From Bimuria novae-zelandiae CBS 107.79 (Eukaryota; Ascomycota; Dothideomycetes; Pleosporales; Didymosphaeriaceae): a stretch of DNA of 64,000 bases. The stretch covers positions 159,513 through 223,512 of the forward strand of contig ML976680.1 in NCBI GenBank assembly GCA_010015655.1, in the 5' to 3' direction. The translations under genes and the position numbers were made by a program. Below, piece after piece: positions 34,301 to 45,867 of the stretch (positions within the stretch are counted from its first letter, which is position 1; each line of letters begins with the position of its first letter). The notes beneath the pieces were generated by a model that saw nothing but the letters and a program-made list of their open reading frames with translations, searched no databases and had not been told where the DNA came from.

Positions 34301-35020
34301 AGTTTACTAACTAGAGGTAGTATTTAATCTATCCGCCGCCGCATAAGTTACTAAACTAAAGGATATAAATATCTCCTACCTTAACGCACGACTTAAATAG
34401 CAAATCTAAAACTCTATATAAGGATTTACGTTTATCTTATTAGACTTTGCTCGTGCGAAACTATTTATCTTTATAAATAGTTTATTCGCGAATAATAAAA
34501 ACCTAAGCTTATAGCTTAGATTTATAATTATATTAGCAAATAAACACCGTACGGAACAGGGAAATAGCTTTAGAATTGAAGGTAATATTATATATTAGAA
34601 CTTAGTTAAATATAAATAAGTTATACGAAGTGTACTTACTACTAAGCTATATAGAATAGTTAGCAGCTTTAATAGCGTAATAGCGTTAGGTACAACGCTA
34701 AAATAGATTATATAAAACTTAGACCTACTACCTATTCCTATAGTTATCTGCACTAACTTAAAGTTGCTATATAATTACCTTATTAAATTAGGCATAATAA
34801 ATAAGAAAAAACTTATAATTAATATTATATTGCTTCGTAAATTGTACGAAAAGAGGGAGATTAATAAAGTTCGCTAAATTAATAGAAAAGATAACCTAGC
34901 AAATACGTGCATAAAGAAGACTCTAAATACTATCTTAGAGAAGCTTATCTTTATAAACTAGCTTTAGATTTAGGTTAAAGCATTCGTGGACAAGGTCGAC
35001 CCTATATAGAATAGAATGGA
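31400..35020 (+). mobile_element. Ty1/copia retrotransposon relic, pol region
   Basis: Broken frames can be read in copia order on the plus strand: CCHC knuckle 'KKCFMCKKKGY' at about 31539-31571; pre-integrase and integrase from about 32215 ('KWGHLFFNTGQDEAISYF', 'FRHPRTERLYKML', 'YNLGTNFISKDFRNRAK'); reverse transcriptase start around 33440 ('APFKELDYIEIDALIANKIF'); and RNase H near 34440-35000 ('LPIPIVICTNLKLLYNYL', 'KLGIINKKKLIINI'). Dozens of TAG/TAA stops. Integrase before RT is what separates copia from gypsy. Confidence 0.75.
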
Positions 35021-36849
35021 CATCGTCTAAGACATATTAGACCCCGTACGAGCCAAGAAAAAGATCTAAGTAATATTATAAAAAGAAAAGTTGCTAGTTT
35101 TTGTACGTAGTACGGGCAGCTACCTAATATAATATTTTAAAATAGGTAATAATAGTTATATAATACTATATAGGTAAAGGTATAGACTATAGTTACTATG
35201 CGTAATTATTAATTCTTATAATCCCCTTTCCTCCGTACGTAGAATAGATAGATAAGACTTGAATACTAGACCCTTTTCTCACCCGTACTATCGTACAACT
35301 ATCTAGCCCTATCATATCGCGATATGCTTGGCTTAGTATAGCCCATTCAACAGAGTCTGAAGTTAAGCTTCGGGCGTCGAACTTATATATTTAGGGTTTA
35401 CATAACTAAGGGTTTAGAATCTAAAGTAATAATTAGGCGTAGCCTATTATATACCTCCTTTTCCTCTATTAAGGATAAAGAAAAATTTTATATCTTATCT
35501 TACTTATATAGCTTCGCGATTTTTTTATTATCTACTTATAATCCTCTTACTGTTATAAACATCTTACTAGTTCTGTTCTTGCGTGTCTAATTTTATATCC
35601 TTATTATAAGTAGTTATCATAGTAGTGTGTTCGCGCTAGTGCATTTACTTATTATTATATATATAAAATTACTTCTTGCCTAGTTTCTAAATCTTACTTT
35701 TTTATACTCTTTTTTTTGCTTAACTTCGTGCACTATAACGTCTTACTTTTAGCCTAGTTTTCTTTAACTTTATAATCTAATTCCTCTCCCTATTTTAATA
35801 AGAAAGTTAGCCCTTCGCATAATAGCTGCGTAATAGCTACGTAATAAGGACTTTTAAGCGTTAAAGGCGTGCTATTAATTCTAATAATAAAATAAAAAAA
35901 GGCCAGTCCCTATTATAATTACCTAACTACTAACTTAAAAAGACTAAGCTCTTTAAAAATAAAGCTACTATTTTAAACGCTAGCGTAATCCTCCTTAGCT
36001 AGCTTACTAAAAAGTTAAGTCCTTTTAAAACTCGCGAAGTAAGTTTTAGACTCTTTTTTATATATTTTTTTTTCCTTTTAACTTGCCTCTTTACTCTTCT
36101 AACCTCCTTCTTAGTTCTTTATTAGCCTAGGTGTGCGCACTCGCTAACTTAATAAGCTTAGTTTTTAGGATCTAATTTTGCTATGCGCGATAATTAAGCG
36201 CTAGTATATTAACTACGTTACTTATAAACGCGTCCATTAGTAGGTGCTAGCAGGCAAGATAGTGTCCTGGAAGGAGTGCTATATCTATAAGCTTATTAGC
36301 TACACTAGATAAGTATGCTTTAGTTTAACTTATTCTAAATAATTTTAGGGTATGCTTTACTAACTTCTTCCCCTACTTAAATTTAGTCTGTCCTTAACAA
36401 AGTTAGCCGCGAAGAGTTTACTAATATTATAATTATTAATATAGGCTATCTTATAAATAAAGTTTTAAAAAGTAGCTAGAAATAAAAAACCTTTCGTACT
36501 AACCTTAACGCGTTTTATTCTACTAGTAAAGTTACTGTTATTAATTACTATACCTCCTTTAAAAGTAAGACTACTATTACTTCGGGTCCTATTACTTCTT
36601 TTGTAAGGGTTATCCCTTATTATTATAGGAATTATTCAGTTTCTTTATTACCCCTAATAGTTTTAAAAGTTTTTTAAGTTACTTTTTTAGGATTTCTTCT
36701 CAACTTCGTTTTCTAATACTTAATTTTATTCTTTAATAATGTTATTCCTACCCTTATCTTAGACATCTTTATCTAGCTAAGTTCCTTAATTTGGTAAGGT
36801 AGGCATAATAGAGCCTCCTTTAGGCCCTAATAAAAGCTAATTTAGGGGA

Positions 36850-37240
36850 TATCGTAATAGAATCCTATTAGGAGTTTTTTATTATAATTTTAATATAGCT
36901 TAGTAAACTTCTCTTAATAGTTTAACGTAATAGCTTAGTTAAGATTTTTATAAAATTCTTAAGTTCTTTAAGAGTAGTTTTGTTACTATACTAGGTATTT
37001 TACTTTTTTACCTTTATAGGACTAGCGTTCTTTATATATATTAACTATACTATAATTTTCTTTCCCTTTTTTACTATAATTGCTTCGGGCTGGGCGTTAT
37101 TAGTGGTTTGGCTAGGGAGAGGGTTTAATAAGGCTAACTTTAGCCTATCTACGTGGAACCTTAGGTGCATATTTAGCAGGATATCTAGTTTTACTATATA
37201 AGAGTTTATTACCTTTCTTATAGTAAACATTTTTTATTTC
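36850..37240 (-). mobile_element. Ty3/gypsy relic, integrase C-terminus
   Basis: The minus-strand peptide at 37230-37045 contains 'NMHLRFHVDRLKLALLNPLP', 'SQTTNNAQPEAIIV' and 'KKGKKIIV', the GPY/F tail of gypsy integrases ('..HPxFHVsLLrp..'). A degraded chromodomain-like stretch ('VKYLV..') lies just downstream, around 36960-36990. The rest of pol toward 37.8 kb is unreadable. Confidence 0.65.
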
Positions 37241-37840
37241 TAGTTAAGCTTCTTGCGTAGACGTTAGTTTTAGAAGTAGTTCTTATACTTTAGCTACACC
37301 TTATTTTTTTTTTAAAGATTAAAGCGTCTTCACGTTAATAATTCGCTAGACACTTTTATTCTTATTAGGCTATTACTATTTCTACCTAGATAGGGTTAAA
37401 CCCTTTCTTAAACCTTTTTATTATTACTTTCGCGGCCTTTTTTATATTACTTTTAAGCTCTAAGGCTAATTTCCGTGCCTTAAAGTTCTTAACTAGTTTA
37501 ACGTTCTAGTTATAGGATAAGAAAAATAGGCTAACTCTTATTAATATAGCTTCTTGCCCTTTAATAGCTATCTAAGCTATAGGAAGCTACTTTATTTAAT
37601 TATTTTATTATTAGTTATAGTATGTCTAGAGGTAGGCTTTAAAAATAAAGTTTATTTATTCTATCTACTTATCTGTCTCTAGGTGCTTTACTATAGACAG
37701 TGTTTAGTTAATATCTGCTTATTTATAGAGTGTAGTCTAAAATTCGCTCACGAATTTTCCCCCCAGGGTCTAATATAATAGAGAAGGGAAAGAAGTAGCC
37801 TACTACTTAGTATTAAAAAAAAGCTATTATAACTATAGGT

Positions 37841-38282
37841 ATATTAGTGGTGGTGGAACCGCATCCGGAAATGGAGGTTTCCTAAGCGGGAAATAGAGGC
37901 TCGCTTGGCAACTCGCCGCTTTTATCTGGCCCGTGCACCGACCTCATCGCATATAAGCACGCTGCCCTCGCCGGCCTACCCTTCTCCATCTATCGTCTCT
38001 ATGCTCCCAGCACCCCCTTTCCTCCTAATTGGTCGCTTGGACTCCTTTGTGAAGTATTTCCCCACCTCTTGGCAAATCATGCGACCGTGCAATGCCCCGA
38101 TGGCTCCAGTTTCCCCCCGCTTTGATGGGCCGACGACGAGGGTACTGCGCCGTGTCTAAGGCAATTCTCGTATTCTCCTTGATGCTCCGCAAGCGACTCT
38201 ATTCTACTCTGGATTCAGCCGTGAAGGGTCGCTCGCCTTCCTCATGACTGAGCAGTGTTTATGGCATCTACCCTCGACTCCG
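37841..38282. other. intergenic between AT block and MITE
   Basis: Normal base composition resumes. An 84-codon open frame on + (37905-38159) has no recognisable feature and is not called a gene. Confidence 0.4.
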
Positions 38283-38410
38283 CAGACTTGCCAACAATCA
38301 AGCCAATCAAGCCGGTCTAACCTAATATGGTAATCCACTAGCTCGCGTAGGTTAAGGTGTTACTAAATTTGGTTAGATCGGCTTGATTGGCTTGATTGTT
38401 GGCAAGTCTG
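38283..38410. mobile_element. 128-bp hAT-type MITE
   Basis: Near-perfect terminal inverted repeats of about 40 bp (CAGACTTGCCAACAATCAAG at the left, its reverse complement at the right). It is flanked by a perfect 8-bp duplication CGACTCCG (38275-38282 and 38411-38418). Length, CAG start and 8-bp duplication fit hAT. No coding capacity. Confidence 0.95.
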
Positions 38411-38999
38411 CGACTCCGGCACCGCCTAGGAACGAACTCCGGCCAACCCTTCGGTTCCCTCTTCCAGAAGAAGCCGCATAATTGCTCATATCAGAGCTTG
38501 TCGACCTGCCACGTCATCGATCACGCGGGATGGCGACAGAAGCGCCTTGCACGCCGCGATAACGTCTGAGCGGCAGGGGTCAGACCCGTGCAATACCAGC
38601 TGGGCCCTCAACAGTTTCACGGAAATGCAAGCCTCGTAGAAAAAATTGGCTTAGAATGCCGTTACTGCAAAGTCAGTTCCACGAGAGCCAGACGAGGCAG
38701 ACTCAGCTAGGCTACGACCCGCTGTTCGGCCGAGCAGGACGGTAGTGGCATGTACTCGCCCAGTCTGCACTCGACAGATTGTAGCCTGGGTCCGCATGAC
38801 TGCTTGCATAACGGCAGGCTGCGTTCCGGCGTCACAGATTCAGCTACCTGTAACTGAATTTCGCATGATGCGTCGTCTGTGGATTCAGCGGGTAGCTCTG
38901 TTGCTGTCTTGTCTCGAACTCAGTCGTTCGATTTTGTTGGCCTTCTAGTTTTACGGTACCGTTCGCTGGATAAGTCGCCCACGGGCGCGGTTGGACACG
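38411..38999. other. intergenic / DnaJ promoter
   Basis: No exon recognised. The last ~300 bp are presumably the promoter of the ER DnaJ gene. Confidence 0.45.
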
Positions 39000-40374
39000 A
39001 TGCTCTTGAGGATACTCTTGCTGGTGGGATGTCTGTTCTTGGGGGTGCTGGCTGCTGAGGACTTCTATAAGGTAGGTTCATGACTTAATCCTGTTCAGGA
39101 ATTACTTGAAGGTGCTTGCTAACGAAGCGCGCAGTTACTGGGACTGAAGAAAGATGCGAGCGAACGAGAGATCAAGAAAGCCTACCGAGCCCTCAGCAAA
39201 AAGTACCACCCAGACAAGAACCCGTACGTTTCACGCGACTATCCTACCTGGCTGGTTCCAGAAGCTAACACGCCGCAGCGGAGACGACAGCGCCCACGAC
39301 AAGTTCGTAGCCGTCGCCGAAGCGTACGAAGTCCTGATTGATGAGGAATCCCGTCGCATCTACGACCAATACGGCCACGAAGGCATAAAGCAGCACAAAC
39401 AGGGTGGCTCCCCCCGCCAACACCACGACCCCTTCGACCTCTTCAGCCGCTTCTTCGGCGGCAGTGGACACTTTGGGCATGGTGGCGGGCAGCGTCAAGG
39501 GCCCAACATGGAGCTGAGGGTGGCAGTGCCGCTCCGCGACTTTTACAATGGTAGAGTCACTGAATTCGAAGTCGAGAAGCAGGCTATTTGCTCTGCATGC
39601 GAGGGCACAGGAAGTGAAGATGGCCACGTGGAGACGTGCGATGCGTGCGGCGGACGAGGAGCCCGGATACAAAGACAGCAGCTGGCACCAGGATTGTTCC
39701 AGCAAATGCAGGTTCAGTGCGACAAGTGCGGCGGCAAAGGGAAGACGATCAAGCACCCGTGTCCCGTGTGCGGCGGCAGTAGAGTGGTCCGCGAGCCTGA
39801 GACGCACGAGTTGCACATCGAGAAGGGCATGCAGCTTGGCGTGCGCATCACTTACGAGAACGAGGCGGACGAGAGCCCGGACTATGTGGCTGGCGATCTC
39901 ATCGTACACATTGTGGAGACGGATCCCGCACTTGGACAACAAGACCATGAACGCACAGATGGAACCTTCTTCCGGAGACGTGGGAAGGATCTGTTTTGGC
40001 GCGAGGTGCTATCGCTCCGGGAAGCGTGGATGGGCGACTGGACTCGTAATATTACCCACCTGGACGGTCACATCGTACAGCTCTCTCGCAAGCGTGGCGA
40101 GGTCGTGCAACCCAACCAAGTCGAGATTATCGCCGACGAGGGCATGCCTGTGTGGCACGAAGAGTTGGAGAACAACGCCGGTGAAATGTACGGCAGCTTG
40201 CACGTGGAATACGTGGTCGTACTTCCCGACCAGATGGACAAGCCCATGGAGAAAGACTTTTGGGGCGTGTGGGAGAAGTACCGGAAGAAGAGCGGAAAAG
40301 TGCTAGATGAGGAGTGGGGCAGGCCGAAGGAGCCGATTGTGATGCCGACCAACGAAGAGCACGACGAGTTATAG
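39000..40374 (+). CDS. ER-lumen DnaJ/Hsp40 co-chaperone (Scj1/ERdj3-like)
   Basis: Exons 39000-39071, 39135-39223 and 39279-40374; introns GTAGGT..GCGCAG and GTACGT..CCGCAG (branch GCTAAC). 418 aa. The first exon encodes a signal peptide (MLLRILLLVGCLFLGVLAAE). The J domain follows, with HPD at 49-51 ('KKYHPDKNP'), then a Gly/Phe-rich linker with histidines, four CxxCxGxG zinc motifs (CSACEGTG, CDACGGRG, CDKCGGKG, CPVCGGSR) and the substrate-binding C-terminal domains. The last residues are EEHDEL, giving an HDEL ER-retrieval signal. It stimulates the ER Hsp70 (Kar2/BiP) in folding and ERAD. It reads as a conserved core gene, marking the non-cluster border next to the terpenoid genes. Confidence 0.96.
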
Positions 40375-40840
40375 TCACGAGATGGGTGGTCAATGAAGTC
40401 ATGTGTATAGTATGAGCGCACTTGCGGTATACCCGGAGTTTGATTTGGTGTTGTAGCGGGTGGGAGATAGAGTGGATAGATCTTACCCCTTTGGACGAGC
40501 ATTTTGTGAGTCATTAGGTCTTGAGAAGTTTCAATGTACCGTTGAGATACACATGAAGCTATCCGTTGCGTCGGATTACGTGAATAGCTACCTGATTCAC
40601 ACAACCTATTGATCTCTAGCACGGAAAGGTATATAGCTCAAGGTAAGCGGTTACCCATGTCCACACAAACAAAATCTTCGAACGCTAAAAGGTTTCATTT
40701 AGGTTTTCGGAGAGATCGCTCTTTCAGACTTCCTACCTCTATCCGTGGTCTCGAATCTTTGTACACCACCCGCCACCCCCCGTCGCGACGGATCCAGATG
40801 GACGGCCAACGCGGGCGCGCCCATCCTCGGTCGAACACCC
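40375..40840. other. convergent intergenic region
   Basis: 3' ends of the DnaJ gene (+) and the P450 gene (-) face each other here. Nothing else recognised. Confidence 0.5.
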
Positions 40841-42626
40841 TCAAGCCACAACAGCCTTCTTCTCCGCCGGACGAATCCTGCACATCAGCGGCCTAGTCCT
40901 CCAAATAAAATACGACTTCTGTTGCGGCCAATCGCACGCCTCGTCCGCAAGCTCAATGTCGAAATTAAGCAGCAGCGACGCGAACACCAGACGAATAACG
41001 CACCAAGAGAACAACTGCAAAACATCAGTCAGCATCACCGCTGCTTCACCGACTTCGCAATCGATCTCACCTCTGCAGGACACCTCCGCGCCCCCGCCGA
41101 AAACACTTGCACACAGTCCAGCCGATCATTTTTAAACTTCGGATCCCCCATCCACCGCTCAGGATGGTACCCATTCGCGTCGTGGAAATTGCTCTCAGAG
41201 CGATACGTCGCCCACTGGTGCACGCCGAGCACGGTGTGCGGCGGGATCCAGACGCCCTGGACCCACGCGCCTTCTTTGGGCGTGCAACGCGGGAGGATGC
41301 CCGGGGGGAGCGGGTACAGGCGGTGGCCTTCTTTGATGACGGCGGTGAGGAGGTCCATTTCGGAGAGAGCTTTTAAGGAGAGGTCTTCTTGGGTGGGGAA
41401 GCGCGTGCGGATTTGCGAGACGAGGGTTTGGAAGGTGGAGGGGGCGCGGAAGAGGTGGTAGCCGATGGTGTTCATGGCGGCGGTCATGGCTTCGGGACCT
41501 GCGACCTGGGGTGGGGGTTAGCGAGCAGATGGGGTGTGGGGTGAGGTGGGAGGAGGTACGGTTAGGATCTTTGCGGTGGAGTAGAATTGCTCTTTTGAGA
41601 TGGGCACAGGGGAGAGGTCGGTCTTCCGGAGGACCTCCGTGAGGACGTCGCCTGTAGGAGGCGGGTTAGCCAACCGCGCGTCGATTCTCTTGGACAATGT
41701 GCTAGCGAAGTTATCGAGCAACCTCCTGAGGTGCGGGATATTGACGATGGTCTTCTGGACTGCGCGGCCAATGGTTGGGGAGAAGAGGCGGAGCGCGTGA
41801 GCGAGCGCGGCGCCTTGCAGCGACCCGTTCACGACGATCTTGGTGGGCGGGTAGTCGAGCGTCTTGAGGGACTCCGCATCCACGCTAAGAATCATGTCAG
41901 TCTGGAGATCTACCGAGAGGCACTGGAACGCCTTGGAGAGATCCATGATCTCAGCGCGTTCCGCCTTCGGCACGAGGCGCTCCACCATCTTTTTCGTCCA
42001 CCCTTTGAAGCGTGGCTCGAAGTGATTGTTCATGCGGGGACTGAAGCTCGACACTACGAGTTTCCGGATCACTTTGTGCTGCATTCAGTGAGCATCACAT
42101 CCACAGGATACGAAAGCACGATCTCACTGCGGCACTAGTCAGCCAACAGCACCCTCAAAATCAGGTCCTATGTCCACTCACCCAACTCATCCGGCGCCGT
42201 AACCAGCGAATCCTTCCACCCAAAGCAATCCTCAATCAAATCATACAGCATCTTATCTTTCGGCAGACACTTCGCATACCCGACCCTCTCGCCATAGATA
42301 TCCGCCCAGATCTCCGCGGTCCCGATATAACTCAAATGCTTAGGACCAATCCGCACGACCGGCCCATACTTCTCGTGCAGGTTCGTCATGATCTCGTGGT
42401 CGCGACCCGTAATCTTCCAGTAGCCTTGCGGGAGATCCGTCCAGGCGCAGAGACGGGGGCCTGGGATGGCGGAGAGCGGGCCGCGGGTTGCGTGGTGGGC
42501 TTTGCGGAGGAAGAGCCAGATGAGGAGGGTGGAGAGGAGGAAGAGGATGAGGTCGAGGGGAGAGAGGGTACCGCCTGCGAAGCGTTTTTCGACGAGGCGC
42601 TGCTGCCAGATGCCGGGTTCAGCCAT
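40841..42626 (-). CDS. cytochrome P450 monooxygenase, four exons
   Basis: Exons 42626-42182, 42071-41560, 41505-41071 and 41014-40841; total 1566 nt, 521 aa, normal P450 length. Introns 2-4 are canonical; intron 1 (42181-42072, GTGAGT..AAAG) is the only in-frame solution found and uses an AAG acceptor. The N-terminal anchor is 'LDLILFLLSTLLIWLFL', followed by the Pro-rich hinge 'GPLSAIPGPRL'. I-helix 'VAGPEAMTAAM' (residues 320-330), ExxR 'EGHR' (378-381), 'HPERW', and heme-binding 'FSAGARRCPA' with Cys461. Two departures from consensus: the last Gly of FxxGxRxCxG is Ala, and the I-helix Thr after the acid is Ala. A microsomal, NADPH-reductase-dependent oxidase; in this neighbourhood probably oxidises the terpene product. 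Confidence 0.92.
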
Positions 42627-43551
42627 GATGAAGGAAGAGACCAGGGTGAAGAAGAAGAGGGGTGGTTCAACGAGAGTTGACAGGCTGAAAATGAGGTGAA
42701 GGGGGACTCATGAATACTCGAAACTACGGCGGCGGGGAATTTGGAGCTGCGATCTGTCGCCGTGTACATGTGCGACCCAATTGTCCCGGAAAAGCGAGCT
42801 CCGATTGATTGGACTGCTCGTTGTGGTATCCCATCTCCCAAGTTCTACAATGGTAAACCAGCGCTGACCTCAGATACCAAACCAGGCCAACTTCGGGCAT
42901 TACCTCGTGCGTTGCACTTGTCTACCCTGAAGAGGGCAATTCCGCACCATGGTTCGAAGACTACGAAGAGCATTCCCGCACAGATCAACCACCGCTATCA
43001 ACAAACTGTTTCCGTATTAGTGAGAATTACAGTTTGTCAGCCCCAACTTCCATGAAGCGTAAGTCCGGGTGGTCGCGTAACCCTAAATGGAATGGTCGGC
43101 TTACACCGAGTGTGTGGGTAGGAAGATACGACAAATTAAGGAATCAAGCGTCTTTGGACATCTCTGCAGGTGCGAGGCATCCAAGGATCGTCCTCAGGAC
43201 CCAGGTCTTCGGCCAGTGTTTGGTCACGTGATTAAATGTCGTCAACTGGTCCGGTGGAATGAATCCATGCCCACGTGTGATTTCGAGGTCTTGTGAGAAC
43301 CACGTGATCAACCGGCTTTCAAATTTCCCAAGATTTCGAAGTTGACATCTTCTGGGCTGGTACTTGAAATTGCTGGCCGTTAAAACAAGATACCACTCCT
43401 GAAGCAGCCGACGCACGTGTTAGAACCAAAACATGTTGAACTCCGATCTTTGAAAAACTATTTCTCTCCTACATGGGTATTTGATTACACCTACCAGCTG
43501 CTTAATACTGCCACCTCGATACACCTCGGTTACCGACCTGGAGCCAAACGA
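42627..43551. promoter_or_regulatory. P450 promoter region with three CACGTG boxes
   Basis: Between the MFS stop (43552) and the P450 start; both genes are on the minus strand. CACGTG palindromes at 43225-43230, 43272-43277 and 43301-43306, about 0.6-0.7 kb upstream of the P450 ATG. Such E-box sites are bound by fungal bHLH factors. No coding exon recognised. Confidence 0.35.
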
Positions 43552-45240
43552 TCACACCACCTGATTCCCTGTTGTCTTCTCGCTCTCTGCGACCTCCTTA
43601 CTTTTCCTCTCCGCTTTGAGATTCCTGTTATCAAACACCAAAATCGCAAGTGCAATTGCAAACGCGATGCCTCCGCAAGTGATAGCGAGGTAATACCCTG
43701 CTCTCAAGCCCTCCAGATATACTTCAAGAACTGCATCCAGCTGTTCGCCTGCAAACACTCTTCGCAGCTCCGTTGCCCCAGTGTTGACGAGCTTGGCTGT
43801 ATCCAGGTCCGGGAGACTCTCCGTCGCCTCGGCAATGATCCTGTTCGTGAACAGCGATTGCGCGATGGCAATGAAGATCGCTCCCGTTGCGGTCTGGAAG
43901 TAGAGAATGATGGCAGAGACATTGGACATGTCGGTCTTCTCGACGATGCCTTGGGCGACCACTATGGGCGTCTGGAGAACCATGCCACTGCCTATGCCAA
44001 TGATGACTTGGTACCCGATCCATGCGCTGCTCGGACTGTTGATTCCGAGCTTCAACATGAGGCCCGCGCCGATCGTAATCAATATCGAGCCGAGAATCAG
44101 CACGCCAGCGTAGTGTCCTGTGCCACCGACGATGAAGCCCCCGGTGATACTGAAGAGCGCAACGCCGATGATGAAGGGGATGTTTCGCACTCCAGAGTTG
44201 GCAGCGGAGACGCCGTCGACGGACTGGAAGTAAACTGGTAGGTAGTACAGGACAATGAAGAAGCTGGCAGCGCTGAACATCATGAAGCTTGACATGAAGG
44301 TCAAAGTTCTCATCTTCATGAGCCGAGGAACTAGAAGTGCACGCTCGTTCATCCGCCATTCGTTGACAGCAAAGAGGATGACCAGAAGCCCGAAAGCGAC
44401 CAGACAGCCAACGACACTACCGTCGCTCCACCGCTTGGAGACGCCGCCCCACTGAAGTGCAAGCGTGAGGCAAGACATAGCCGCCACAGAAAGCAGCATT
44501 CCATTGAAGTCCAGCGCAAGGATCTTCTGCTGCAACGGCGCAGGCGAAGGCGTGGCCGTCTTCGGGGTCTTGAACAAAAAAGCGATGATGAACGCGCTGA
44601 GGCCGCCGATCGGCAGGTTGATGTAAAAGCACCACCGCCATGAGACGTAGTCCGTAAAAGCACCCCCTAGCAGTGGCCCAATGACCGCCGCACTCCCGTA
44701 CGTCGCTCCCAGCACGCCCGTCATGGGCGCCAGCTTCTCCGGTGGGAGTGAGAAGGCCAGGATTGTCCATGCCCCCGACGTAATCCCCGCGCCTCCTGCA
44801 CCAGCAATAACGCGTCCTGCAATCAATACGTTGCTGCTTTTCGCGACGCCCGAGATCAGGTTTCCGAGCTCGAAAATGACGTTCGCTAGTAAGAATGTGG
44901 ACTTGAGAGGGAAGTATTTGTAGCCTTTGCCCCAGACAACTTGAAAAGAAGAGAGCGTGATGTAGAAAGAGGCGCCATACCAGCCGATTTGGTCCAGGGA
45001 GCCGAATTCGTCGGTTATGCGGGGGATGGCGGTGGCGATGATGGTGGAGTCGAGGGAGATGAGGAAGATGGAGAGGATGATAGCGAGGAGGATTGAGGAG
45101 AGCTTCAAGCGGGCGAGGCGTTTGGATTGATGGGCACTTGGTGACTGTGTGGGTTGGTCGACGTTGTCTGAGGCTTGCGAGTTAGGTCGTTCCATTGGCA
45201 CTCGAGATTCTTCATGTTGTAACGAAGATTTGGATGTCAT
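43552..45240 (-). CDS. MFS efflux transporter, DHA2-like (14 TM)
   Basis: Single exon; start taken at ATG 45240 ([15 protein letters not shown]), 562 aa. The open frame extends upstream without an ATG that fits a normal cytosolic N-terminus. After a hydrophilic N-terminus: TM1 with '[19 protein letters not shown]', '[20 protein letters not shown]', '[18 protein letters not shown]', motif C-like '[19 protein letters not shown]', and later '[16 protein letters not shown]'. Ends in a basic cytosolic tail. This subfamily includes aflatoxin- and other cluster-borne toxin/metabolite pumps, so export of the cluster product is the likely job. Divergent from the Zn2Cys6 gene at 45868, sharing a 627-bp promoter. 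Confidence 0.94.
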   Translation of the reverse strand: MTSKSSLQHEESRVPMERPNSQASDNVDQPTQSPSAHQSKRLARLKLSSILLAIILSIFLISLDSTIIATAIPRITDEFGSLDQIGWYGASFYITLSSFQVVWGKGYKYFPLKSTFLLANVIFELGNLISGVAKSSNVLIAGRVIAGAGGAGITSGAWTILAFSLPPEKLAPMTGVLGATYGSAAVIGPLLGGAFTDYVSWRWCFYINLPIGGLSAFIIAFLFKTPKTATPSPAPLQQKILALDFNGMLLSVAAMSCLTLALQWGGVSKRWSDGSVVGCLVAFGLLVILFAVNEWRMNERALLVPRLMKMRTLTFMSSFMMFSAASFFIVLYYLPVYFQSVDGVSAANSGVRNIPFIIGVALFSITGGFIVGGTGHYAGVLILGSILITIGAGLMLKLGINSPSSAWIGYQVIIGIGSGMVLQTPIVVAQGIVEKTDMSNVSAIILYFQTATGAIFIAIAQSLFTNRIIAEATESLPDLDTAKLVNTGATELRRVFAGEQLDAVLEVYLEGLRAGYYLAITCGGIAFAIALAILVFDNRNLKAERKSKEVAESEKTTGNQVV

Positions 45241-45867
45241 GATGTCGGCCACGACAAGATGCGTGGGTGGGCAAAGAACGTGAAAAGAGTTTCGATATGG
45301 AATTTCAAGAGACAAGAGAAAGCGACTATCCGCGTAAATAGGTATGACTCTGCATGTGCTTCCGAAGCAACCCAAAACGACAATTGATCGTCCAGTGCCA
45401 TAACCGCATGAAGCTCAGATAGTTTGACATGTCTGAGGGCATATCCGTACGCCGCACAAAATGCATGCCTAAGGCAGCGTATCTTCTGCCAAGATGTGAG
45501 TCCAGAGTTAGTTTGCGGTCGTCAAGATAGCGTCTGCAACAAGGCAATGCGGACGCTAATCATATTCGGATAGCGCCCGCATTCACATCGGGCCCGCTGT
45601 GTCGGGACTCCTGCAGGATGGTGAACATGGGACCCATGGATGGAGGATCAAGTCGACACGAGGCAGGGGTTTGCAGGTGGACGCGGGTCTCTGTGTGGCG
45701 CAGGATGAGATGCGGTAGCTAGTTATTTTGGGATAGCGTGCACAGCGCGACTCTTAGGCTCTTTGGGATAGCGTCCGCTAGTAACGTCAGCTCACCATCT
45801 GCACTCTCCGATCCTTTGACACGTCTCCCTCCGTGTTACTTCATTCGCATTCACCAGATACGCTCTA
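45241..45867. promoter_or_regulatory. divergent promoter MFS / Zn2Cys6 with repeated GATAGCG boxes
   Basis: Four direct copies of GATAGCG: 45526-45537 (GATAGCGTCTGC), 45569-45580 (GATAGCGCCCGC), 45732-45743 (GATAGCGTGCAC) and 45767-45778 (GATAGCGTCCGC). One inverted copy GCGGACGCT lies at 45549-45557. Recurrence of a 12-bp word in a short divergent promoter suggests a binding site for a regulator of both genes. Confidence 0.5.

Larger units (their letters stand above)
29655..37840. mobile_element. AT-rich RIP block: retrotransposon mosaic
   Basis: About 8.2 kb of TA-rich DNA in which CpA/TpG are scarce and coding relics hold many TAG/TAA stops. The left edge starts CAGGCTTGCCGTTGG, which begins like the hAT-type MITE end at 38283. 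Copia relics on + occupy about 31.4-35.0 kb and gypsy relics on - about 36.85-37.24 kb. 29.7-31.4 kb and 35.1-36.8 kb are too degraded for assignment. No LTR pair could be matched by eye. Confidence 0.8.

Noticed and set aside
37905..38159. 84-codon plus-strand frame
   Set aside because: No recognisable motif, next to transposon sequence; cannot be supported as a gene.
39265..39948. Antisense open frame over the DnaJ zinc-finger region
   Set aside because: Shadow of the sense gene, whose signal peptide, HPD, zinc motifs and HDEL leave no doubt.
42072..42181. Intron 1 of the P450 ending at the nicer TGCAG (42079) or CTAG (42135)
   Set aside because: TGCAG gives the wrong phase and CTAG leads to an in-frame stop within four codons; only the AAG at 42072 keeps the frame.
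43724..44359. Alternative-frame open reading over the MFS gene at 43552-45240
   Set aside because: Arg/His-rich low-complexity shadow; no motifs.
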